NCBI RefSeq assembly: GCF_003112555.1
Contig: NZ_BEWB01000011.1
Coordinates: forward strand, 186,001-250,000
DNA from: Streptomyces coelicoflavus
GTDB taxonomy: Bacteria > Actinomycetota > Actinomycetes > Streptomycetales > Streptomycetaceae
DNA: 64,000 nucleotides
Direction: 5' to 3'
The notes beneath the pieces were generated by a model. It was not told where the DNA came from, did not search any database, and was given only the letters and a program-made list of their open reading frames with translations. Shown here one piece after another: positions 25,696-32,741 of the stretch (position 1 is the stretch's first letter; each line of letters begins with the position of its first letter). The translations under genes and the position numbers were made by a program.

Positions 25696-25841
25696 CCGAA
25701 CGGGCAATCGAACGCGGGCTCCAGGGCCCGTACGGGCAGGGCGGACTGCCCGGCCGTCGTCCCCGTGGCAGGTGCGGGCGCGCGGGCACCGGGGCACGAT
25801 CGACGGCGGATGTCCCAGACGGGCAAGGCGGGAGCACGAGC
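25696..25841. promoter_or_regulatory. Intergenic region before the CIS terminator gene, with GCCCGTACGGGC palindrome
   Basis: A perfect 12-bp palindrome GCCCGTACGGGC lies at 25726-25737, and AACGGGCA lies at 25699-25706. The latter equals one half of the 14-bp repeat found elsewhere in the CIS locus (31899 and 35902). The region may carry regulatory sites for the 25842-28606 operon. Confidence 0.35.
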
Positions 25842-26519
25842 GTGATCCACGAGGTGGACGAGGTCCTCAAGAGCCTCCTCAAGAGCGGGGCGTTGACGGA
25901 CTCGGGCATCGACGTGGCCTTCGAGGCGCCCACCCGTGACTGGGCGGCCCGGCGCAACGCTCCCGTCATCAACACGTATCTGTACGACATCCGTGAGGAC
26001 GTGGGCCGGCGGCACCGCGGTCAGATGTCGGTGCGCGACGAGAACGACGTCGTCGTCAAGCGCCGCCGGCCGCCGCGCTGGTTCCGGCTGTCCTACCTGG
26101 TGACGGCCTGGACGAAGACTCCGCAGGACGAACACCGCCTGCTGTCGGCCGTACTGGCGACGCTGCTGCCCCGCGAGACCCTGCCGCCCTCCGAACTGCC
26201 CGACGCGCTCGGCGCGCTGGGCCTCTCGGTGACGGTGGCGGTGGCCGGCACCCAGTCGGAGGCCCGGTCCTTCGCCGAGATCTGGTCCGCCCTGGGCGGC
26301 GAGCTGAAGCCGTCCCTGGACCTGGTGGTGACCGTGCCCTTCCCGGCCTTCCCGGAGTACGACGCCGGTCCCCCGGTCACCGAGGGCGCGACGGTCCGGG
26401 TCGGCGGCATGGAGGGCGACCCGCCGATGTCCGAGGGACGCTCGCACCGGCCGCACCAGGTGCTGGCGGCCCGCGCCGTCCGTGGGGCCGCCCCGGACGG
26501 CCGTACGAAACGACAGTGA
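25842..26519 (+). CDS. CIS tube-terminator-like protein, DUF4255 (Pvc16 family)
   Basis: The 225-residue protein (VIHEVDEVLKSLLKSGALTD) has the DUF4255 pattern: an N-terminal helical segment, NAPVINTYLYDIREDVGRR, PRWFRLSYLVTAWTKTPQDEHRLLSAVLATLL and VTVPFPAF. In PVC/Afp-type particles this family (Pvc16) caps the far end of the sheath and tube. It overlaps the AAA+ ATPase gene by four bases. A GGGAG site precedes GTG 25842. From memory it corresponds to SCO4262. Confidence 0.85.
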   Translation: MIHEVDEVLKSLLKSGALTDSGIDVAFEAPTRDWAARRNAPVINTYLYDIREDVGRRHRGQMSVRDENDVVVKRRRPPRWFRLSYLVTAWTKTPQDEHRLLSAVLATLLPRETLPPSELPDALGALGLSVTVAVAGTQSEARSFAEIWSALGGELKPSLDLVVTVPFPAFPEYDAGPPVTEGATVRVGGMEGDPPMSEGRSHRPHQVLAARAVRGAAPDGRTKRQ

Positions 26520-28606
26520 CACCGGTGACCTCTGTGAGCAGCCCCGAGACCGGCCCCCCGGCCTCCCCGTCGAACCCCTCCGCCCGGACCGGAACGCCCG
26601 GACCGCCGGAACCGGCCGGCGACACCGCGCAGGCCCTGCTCGCCCGGCTCGGGGTCCTGCGGGACCGGGTGACCGCGCTGGTCGAGCACCGCACCGCCGA
26701 CGACCCCACGGCCGACGACCCGCTGCGCGGCCTGTACCTGCCCGACGAGGCCGTCCACCACCTGCTGCGCACCTGGCCGTCCGGTGCCGGTGCGCCCGGC
26801 GCCGCGGAGCCCCCGGCCCACGTCGGCGGCCCGGCCGGCCCCGGGGACCGGCTGGCACTGCTGGCCGGCCGGGCGCGGCTGACCGAGCTGGACACCGCCG
26901 TCCTGCTCGTCGCCCTCGCCCCCGACGTCGACCGCACCTTCGAGCCGCTCTACGGCTACCTCAACAACGACGTGAGCCGCCGGCGCGCCACCGTGGGCCT
27001 CGCCCTCGACCTGTGCGGGGTGCCCGCGCACACGGCGGCGGCCCGCGCCCGGTTCCACGCCTCCGCGCCGCTGCGCGCTCTCGGCCTGCTGGAGGTGGAG
27101 GAACCCGAGCGCCCCTTCCTCACCCGTTCGCTGCGGGCCCCGGACCGGCTGATCGGCCACCTGCTCGGCGACGACTCCCCCGACGCCGCGCTCCGCGGCC
27201 TGCTGCTCGGGATGCCGGACCCGCTGCCCGCCGGGGGCGCCGACGCCGACGCGTTCGTACGCCGCCTGGCCGCCCGGCTGCACGAGGGCCCGCTCACCGC
27301 CTACTTGCGCGAACCGCGCGAGGGCGACGGCCTGGCCGCCCTCGCCCGTGCCCTGGACGCCGCGGGCGTCGACGCGCTGCGCTGCACCGAGCCCGAGGAC
27401 CACGTGCCCGAGCTGCTGCGCGAGGCCCGCCTCGGCGGCCGGGCGGTCGTGGTGGCGGGCCTGCCCGAGAAGCCGGGCCCCCTGGTGCGGGCGCTGACCG
27501 CGGCGGAGGACGTGACCGTCCTGCTCACCGACCCCCGCCCGTACGACCCGCACTGGTCGCCGACCGACCCGCTGGTCCTGGACGCACCGGGCCGCCGGGC
27601 CGGGGGCGCCGCCGCCTGGCGGACCGCGCTGGGAGCCGACGCCGACGGGTTCGACCTGGACTCGGCCGTCGCCCCGTACCGGCTCGGCGGGGACCGCGTC
27701 CAGCGGGCCGCGCACGCCGCCCGCGCCCTCGCCGCCTTCGACGGCACCCCGGTCACCGCCGACCACGTCCGGCTCGCCGCCCGCCGGCAGTCGGCCTCCG
27801 GCCTGGAGAGCCACGCCCGGCGCATCCGGCCCGCCGTGGACTGGCAGGACCTGGTGCTGCCCGACAAGCCCCTGGTGCAGCTCCGCGAACTCGCCCTGCG
27901 CGCCCGCCACCGCGACCGCGTCCTCGGCGACTGGCGGCTCAGCGCGGGCGGCGGGCGGGGCCGGGGCGTCCTCGGCCTGTTCGCGGGCGAGTCCGGCACC
28001 GGAAAGACCCTGTCGGCCGAGGTGGTCGCCGCCGACCTGGGCCTCGACCTGTACGTGGTCCAGCTGTCGTCGGTCGTGGACAAGTACGTCGGCGAGACCG
28101 AGAAGAACCTGGAGCGGATCTTCACGGAGGCCGACCGCACCGACGCCGTGCTGCTCTTCGACGAGGCGGACGCCGTCTTCGGCAAGCGCTCCGAGGTCAA
28201 GGACGCGCACGACAAGTACGCCAACATGGAGAGCGCCTACCTGCTCCAGCGGCTCGAGTCCTTCGACGGCATCGCCCTGCTCACCACCAACCTGCGGGCC
28301 AACATCGACGAGGCGTTCACCCGGCGCCTGGACCTGGTGGTCGACTTCCCCTTCCCGGACCCCGAGCAGCGCCTGGCGCTGTGGCGGCACGGCCTGTCCC
28401 GGGTCCCGTGCGCCGACGGCATCGACCCGGAGCCGCTGGCCCGGGAGTTCGAGCTGGCCGGCGGCTCGATCCGCAGCGCGGTCGTCACCGCCGCCTACCT
28501 CGCCGCCGGGCGCGACGACACGGTGACGGCGGACGACCTCCTGGAGGGCGCCCGCCGTGAGTACCGCAAGGCCGGCCGGCTGGTGCCGGGGGTGGGCGGC
28601 TGGTGA
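26516..28606 (+). CDS. CIS-associated AAA+ ATPase (Pvc15-like)
   Basis: The 696-residue protein has a variable helical N-terminal half and a C-terminal AAA+ module: Walker A GESGTGKT (about 491-498), VVDKYVGETEKNLERIF, Walker B VLLFDEADAVFGKRSEV, sensor LLTTNLRANIDEAFTRRLDL and the arginine-finger/sensor-2 region. Pvc15-type ATPases are present in almost all extracellular-type CIS clusters and are proposed to help particle assembly or cargo loading. It is coupled to the DUF4255 gene and converges with the lectin genes. Confidence 0.88.
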   Translation: MTPVTSVSSPETGPPASPSNPSARTGTPGPPEPAGDTAQALLARLGVLRDRVTALVEHRTADDPTADDPLRGLYLPDEAVHHLLRTWPSGAGAPGAAEPPAHVGGPAGPGDRLALLAGRARLTELDTAVLLVALAPDVDRTFEPLYGYLNNDVSRRRATVGLALDLCGVPAHTAAARARFHASAPLRALGLLEVEEPERPFLTRSLRAPDRLIGHLLGDDSPDAALRGLLLGMPDPLPAGGADADAFVRRLAARLHEGPLTAYLREPREGDGLAALARALDAAGVDALRCTEPEDHVPELLREARLGGRAVVVAGLPEKPGPLVRALTAAEDVTVLLTDPRPYDPHWSPTDPLVLDAPGRRAGGAAAWRTALGADADGFDLDSAVAPYRLGGDRVQRAAHAARALAAFDGTPVTADHVRLAARRQSASGLESHARRIRPAVDWQDLVLPDKPLVQLRELALRARHRDRVLGDWRLSAGGGRGRGVLGLFAGESGTGKTLSAEVVAADLGLDLYVVQLSSVVDKYVGETEKNLERIFTEADRTDAVLLFDEADAVFGKRSEVKDAHDKYANMESAYLLQRLESFDGIALLTTNLRANIDEAFTRRLDLVVDFPFPDPEQRLALWRHGLSRVPCADGIDPEPLAREFELAGGSIRSAVVTAAYLAAGRDDTVTADDLLEGARREYRKAGRLVPGVGGW

Positions 28607-28627
28607 CCGCCGGGTCCCCCTCGGCCG

Positions 28628-30088
28628 TCAGCCCTTCTTCGGGTGGATGATGTCCCACTCCTGGTCGCCGACGTTGCTGCAGTTGTCGAGCACCATCTTG
28701 GAGAACAGGGCGCCGCCGTTCGCGCCCTCCACACCGAGGCACTTCTGGTTGCTGGAGAAGTTGCGGATCCAGTAGGCCCCGCTCTCCTGCTTGTCGACCC
28801 ACCAGAGCTGGTTGTCGTTCGCGGTGGTGCTGTCGCAGGTGAACTCGGTGACCGGCGTCCCGACGGCGGCGGCACCGTGGTTCGGCAGGTCCATGCAGTA
28901 CTTGTCCTTGATGTTCCGGATCTGGAAGAGCGCCGCTCCGCCGGGGCCGCCCTTCTCGTACTTCACCTCGAGGTCCCAGATCTGGTTGTCCCCGTCGGTG
29001 TCGTCGCAGACGGCCTGCTGGACCGGTCCGTCGAGCTCGCCCTTCTCCCGGCCGGGGAGTTCGGCGCACATATGGCTGGTGGTGTTGCGCAGCAGGATGT
29101 TCCGGGCGGGGACCACCGGCTTCACGGCCGGCTTGTCGGGCTTCTTGGGCTCCCCGCCACCGCCGCCCTTGTCCTCGTCCTGCTTGTCCCCGCCCCCGTC
29201 GTCCTTCGACTCCTGCGTGGCCGGCAGATCCGCCTGCGGCTGCTCGACGGGTGCGGATTCGGCGCTGCTGGGCAGGGTTTCGGGGGTGGCGCTGGGGCTG
29301 GGGGCGAGTGCGGCTCCGGCCTGCTGGGTCTGCTCGGTGGCGCTGCTGCGGACCTGCGGCTTGTACGCGATCCAGATCATCACGAAGGCGATCGCCAGCG
29401 CCACGAAGATCCCGAAGAACGTCGCCAGCCAGCGCGGCAGGAACCCGCGCTGCACATACGTCCCCTCGACCTCCGTCGGATCGACCCCCGAACGCCGCAC
29501 CGCCAGCGTGTACGGCCGCTCCTCCTTCGACCCGAACCAGATGATCTGCTTCGGCTTCAGCGTCGTCTCCACGAACGCCGCACGCCCCGGCTCGATCTGC
29601 ACGTTCCCCGGACGCACCTCGTACGACAGGTGGTCGCCGGTGTCGCTGCCCGCGACCGACGCCGTCACCTTCGTATTGCCGAGGTTGTCCACCGCCAGCC
29701 GGGGCCGGCCCCGGAACCGCCCCTTCACCGTCGGCGGCACCAGCTCGGCCCGCACCTCGGTGAACGAGGTGATCGTCAGGTTCCCTTCCGGGACGGTCAC
29801 CGCATCCGGATGCTCCGTCGGCACGATCCGCACCGCATACGGATTCGGCCCCGCCGTCGCGTCCGGCGTACGCGGCGGCGCGAAGGTCAACTCGACCGTC
29901 CCCGTCGTACCGGGATACAGGCGCAGGGTCTGCGGCTCCACCGTCGTCCAGGGAGCCACATCCCCCACCGGCTCGAACCGGTACTCGTCGACGACATCAC
30001 CGGTATTACGCACCCTCAGGCGCACACGCGTACTGCTGCCGGGGTCCACAGTCGCGGACGCGGGCTCCAGGGAAGTCCACAGGCTCAC
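28628..30088 (-). CDS. Membrane-anchored ricin-type lectin protein, paralogue A (CIS locus)
   Basis: The 486-residue protein has an N-terminal Ig-like beta-sandwich region (SATVDPGSSTRVRLRVRNTG; about 1-215). A membrane helix follows (about 220-242, WLATFFGIFVALAIAFVMIW), then a Ser/Pro/acidic/Gly linker (245-325) and a ricin-like beta-trefoil (328-482) with QxW-type motifs NQIW, NQLW and DQEW. There is no signal peptide. It could bind glycans or membrane-associated polymers. The first ~270 residues are nearly identical to paralogue B, while linker and lectin diverge. Confidence 0.8.
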   Translation of the reverse strand: MSLWTSLEPASATVDPGSSTRVRLRVRNTGDVVDEYRFEPVGDVAPWTTVEPQTLRLYPGTTGTVELTFAPPRTPDATAGPNPYAVRIVPTEHPDAVTVPEGNLTITSFTEVRAELVPPTVKGRFRGRPRLAVDNLGNTKVTASVAGSDTGDHLSYEVRPGNVQIEPGRAAFVETTLKPKQIIWFGSKEERPYTLAVRRSGVDPTEVEGTYVQRGFLPRWLATFFGIFVALAIAFVMIWIAYKPQVRSSATEQTQQAGAALAPSPSATPETLPSSAESAPVEQPQADLPATQESKDDGGGDKQDEDKGGGGGEPKKPDKPAVKPVVPARNILLRNTTSHMCAELPGREKGELDGPVQQAVCDDTDGDNQIWDLEVKYEKGGPGGAALFQIRNIKDKYCMDLPNHGAAAVGTPVTEFTCDSTTANDNQLWWVDKQESGAYWIRNFSSNQKCLGVEGANGGALFSKMVLDNCSNVGDQEWDIIHPKKG

Positions 30089-30187
30089 ACGCCGACGCTA
30101 CCCCTCAACTACGCCGCGGCCAGCGGCAGTCGGGGCAGGTCTCGCTGCCCCGAGGTGCCTGGTCGAGCGGCCGTCCGGCCCCGGGCG

Positions 30188-31633
30188 TCACCCCTTGTTC
30201 GGATGGATGATCTTCCACTCCATGTCGTCGACGTTGCTGCAGTCGGCAATGTTCAGCGGGGTCTCGGTGCCGCCGTTCTGGCCCTTCACGTTCAGGCACT
30301 TGTTGTTGCTGGCGAAGTTGCGGATCCAGTAGTCGCCGCTCTCCTGCTTGTCGACCCACCAGAGCTGGTTGTCGGCCGTCGTGCCGTCGCAGTGGAACTC
30401 GGCGATCCCCGTCCCCACCGGACGGGCGCCGTACTCGCCCAGGTCCATGCAGAACTGGTCCGTGGCGTTCCGGATCTGGAAGAGCGGCACTCCGCCGGGG
30501 CCGCCCTTCGGGTACTTCACTTCGAGGTGCCAGTACTCGTTGTCGCCCTCTTCGTGGCAGTTGGCCTGCTGGACGACTCCGTTGATCTTGCCCTTCTCCC
30601 GTCCGGGGATGTCGGCGCACATGTGGGTGGTGGCGTTGCGGAGCATGACGTTCCGGGCGGGGACCACCGGCTTCACGGCCGGCTTGTCGGGCTTCTTGGG
30701 CTCCCCGCCACCGCCGCCCTTGTCCCCGTCGCCACCACCGCCGTCGCCGTCGCCTCCGGTCTTCCCGGCGGCCGGCTGCTCGGGCTCTGCCTCGGGTGCG
30801 GACTCGGCGGTGCTGGGCAGGGTTTCGGGGGTGGCGCTGGGGCTGGGGGCGAGTGCGGCTCCGGCCTGCTGGGTCTGCTCGGTGGCACTGCTGCGGACCT
30901 GCGGCTTGTACGCGATCCAGATCATCACGAACGCGATCGCCAGCGCCACGAAGATCCCGAAGAACGTCGCCAGCCAGCGCGGCAGGAACCCGCGCTGCAC
31001 ATACGTCCCCTCGACCTCCGTCGGATCGACCCCCGAACGCCGCACCGCCAGCGTGTACGGCCGCTCCTCCTTCGACCCGAACCAGATGATCTGCTTCGGC
31101 TTCAGCGTCGTCTCCACGAACGCCGCACGCCCCGGCTCGATCTGCACGTTCCCCGGACGCACCTCGTACGACAGATGATCACCGGTGTCGCTGCCCGCGA
31201 CCGACGCCGTCACCTTCGTATTGCCCAGGTTGTCCACCGCCAGCCGCGGCCGGCCCCGGAACCGCCCCTTCACCGTCGGCGGCACCAGCTCGGCCCGCAC
31301 CTCGGTGAACGAGGTGATCGTCAGGTTCCCCTCCGGCACCGTCACCGCATCCGGATGCTCCGTCGGCGTGATCCGCACCGCATACGGATTCGGCCCCGCC
31401 GTCGCGTCCGGTGTGCGCGGCGGCGCGAAGGTCAGCTCGACGGTACCGGTCGTCCCCGGATACAACCGCAGGGTCTGCGGCTCCACCGTCGTCCAGGGAG
31501 CCACATCCCCCACCGGCTCGAACCGGTACTCGTCGACGACATCACCGGTATTACGCACCCTCAGGCGCACATGTGTGCTGCTGCCGGGGTCGACGGTGGC
31601 GGACGCGGGCTCCAGGGAGGTCCAAAGGCTCAC
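30188..31633 (-). CDS. Membrane-anchored ricin-type lectin protein, paralogue B (CIS locus)
   Basis: This 481-residue tandem paralogue of the 28628-30088 gene has the same Ig-like N-terminus and membrane helix (a handful of substitutions, such as H at 21 and T for V at 89). Its linker differs (EPEQPAAGKTGGDGDGGGGD) and its beta-trefoil is diverged (NEYWHLEVKYPKGG, NQLWWVDKQESG, MEWKIIHPNKG). The likeness stays high at DNA level, suggesting recent duplication or gene conversion with selection for different lectin heads. It lies 99 bases before paralogue A on the minus strand. Confidence 0.8.
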   Translation of the reverse strand: MSLWTSLEPASATVDPGSSTHVRLRVRNTGDVVDEYRFEPVGDVAPWTTVEPQTLRLYPGTTGTVELTFAPPRTPDATAGPNPYAVRITPTEHPDAVTVPEGNLTITSFTEVRAELVPPTVKGRFRGRPRLAVDNLGNTKVTASVAGSDTGDHLSYEVRPGNVQIEPGRAAFVETTLKPKQIIWFGSKEERPYTLAVRRSGVDPTEVEGTYVQRGFLPRWLATFFGIFVALAIAFVMIWIAYKPQVRSSATEQTQQAGAALAPSPSATPETLPSTAESAPEAEPEQPAAGKTGGDGDGGGGDGDKGGGGGEPKKPDKPAVKPVVPARNVMLRNATTHMCADIPGREKGKINGVVQQANCHEEGDNEYWHLEVKYPKGGPGGVPLFQIRNATDQFCMDLGEYGARPVGTGIAEFHCDGTTADNQLWWVDKQESGDYWIRNFASNNKCLNVKGQNGGTETPLNIADCSNVDDMEWKIIHPNKG

Positions 31634-31707
31634 ACGTCGACGCTACGGGCGTCCGCATGGCTCGTCAGGAGTCGTGAGGGCAAGGCCGATTGCCCTCGCT
31701 CCCGCCG

Positions 31708-31842
31708 TCAGACCGTGATCCGGGCCGCCTCGTTGGTCCTGCCCAGGTACGTCCAGGGAGCCACGTCCCCGACGGGCTCGAACCGGCACTCGTCCACCAC
31801 GTCACCGGCATTGCGCACGCGCACACGCGTCCACAAGGTCAC
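31708..31842 (-). pseudogene. Truncated third copy of the CIS-locus lectin gene
   Basis: A 44-codon frame from GTG 31842 reads VTLWTRVRVRNAGDVVDECR and continues FEPVGDVAPWTYLGRT to a TGA at 31708. It matches the N-terminus of the two lectin proteins, with a deletion between SLWT and RVRVRN and a lost remainder after VAPWT. The array therefore once held a third copy. It is unlikely to make a functional protein. Confidence 0.75.
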
Positions 31843-31898
31843 GAGCCGACCCTGGAGAGACCCCCAAGTTCTGTCTCAGGAGCCGGGGCAGAGTCGGT

Positions 31899-31912
31899 TG
31901 CCCCAACGGGCA
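31899..31912. promoter_or_regulatory. 14-bp repeat TGCCCCAACGGGCA, copy 1
   Basis: TGCCC and GGGCA arms flank CAAC. The identical 14 bases occur at 35902-35915 in the sheath/effector promoter region. This copy lies between the DUF4157 gene and the broken lectin copy. Confidence 0.45.
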
Positions 31913-31935
31913 TGCCCGGCGGGTGGCGCGGCCGG

Positions 31936-32562
31936 TCACATCGGGGATTCGCCCCGGGCCATCCGCTCGCCCGCCTGCCCGGCCTCGACCTCTTCGGAGT
32001 GGCCCGGGTCGGAGACGGACTCCCCGTGCCCGTTGTTGGTGCCCGCCACATTGCCGCGAGACTGCTGGAAGACGTGATGGGTCTCGTGGAAGAGCGTCGC
32101 GTCGTCCAGGGACCGCTGGGCGACGATGTGGGAGCCGCTGGTGTAGGCGATCGCGTCGAGGTCCATGGCGGACTGCTGGGCCACCGCGTTGTCGTGCATC
32201 GTGACGTGCCCGAAACTCATCCCGTACTCGCGCTCGGCCGGTTCGCGGATGCGGTCCGGCAGCGGCTTGCCGGGCGTCTTGATCGCTTCGTCCACCGAGA
32301 CCCGTGGCCGCTCGACGAATCCGCTGTCCACCGAAACCCGGCGCTGCACATCCGCGCTGTCGGCCGCCTGCTGCTCCTGGCCGTGGCCGCAGCCGGGGCC
32401 GTGCTCGTGCCGGGCTCGCTGGACGGCACGGGACACCGCCGCGTTCCCGGCCTGGCTCTGCAGTGCCAGCATCCGGCCGGCCGTGGTGCCCGGCGCGGCG
32501 GAGTGACGGCCCGGGCTCTGCTTGTCGGCCTGCTGGGCAGCCTGTGTTCCGTGTGTGCGCAC
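31936..32562 (-). CDS. DUF4157 (eCIS core domain) protein, putative CIS-loaded protein
   Basis: The 208-residue protein from GTG 32562 (behind GAGGGAG) has an N-terminal LALQSQAGNAAVSRAVQR motif (32-49), a second VQR (72-74) and a DUF4157 domain (about 105-172). That domain has YGMSFGHVTMHDNAVAQQ, AIAYTSGSHIVAQR and LFHETHHVFQQ, where HETHH keeps the HExxH zinc-peptidase pattern. DUF4157 is strongly associated with contractile injection systems and is often found on cargo, perhaps as a processing peptidase. The N-terminal motif is shared with the 992-aa neighbour. Confidence 0.83.
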   Translation of the reverse strand: MRTHGTQAAQQADKQSPGRHSAAPGTTAGRMLALQSQAGNAAVSRAVQRARHEHGPGCGHGQEQQAADSADVQRRVSVDSGFVERPRVSVDEAIKTPGKPLPDRIREPAEREYGMSFGHVTMHDNAVAQQSAMDLDAIAYTSGSHIVAQRSLDDATLFHETHHVFQQSRGNVAGTNNGHGESVSDPGHSEEVEAGQAGERMARGESPM

Positions 32563-32741
32563 AACGCTCCCTCGGCGGATACGCGGGTACTTGGGTCGGC
32601 ACATGATGACGACGCTTCTCGCAGGTCTACCCACACCGGCCGTCGGACACAACGGCTGCGGGGGCAGACCTTGAGGGCAGGCGCGTACGCGCGAACACCG
32701 CTCGTGCGTCCCGTCGTTGAGCGGTCTGAACGGCCCGACGC

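Noticed and set aside
28643..32077. A 1144-codon plus-strand frame across the lectin genes
   Set aside because: It is antisense to two clear lectin genes and repeats only because they are duplicated. No recognisable domain or start signal is present.
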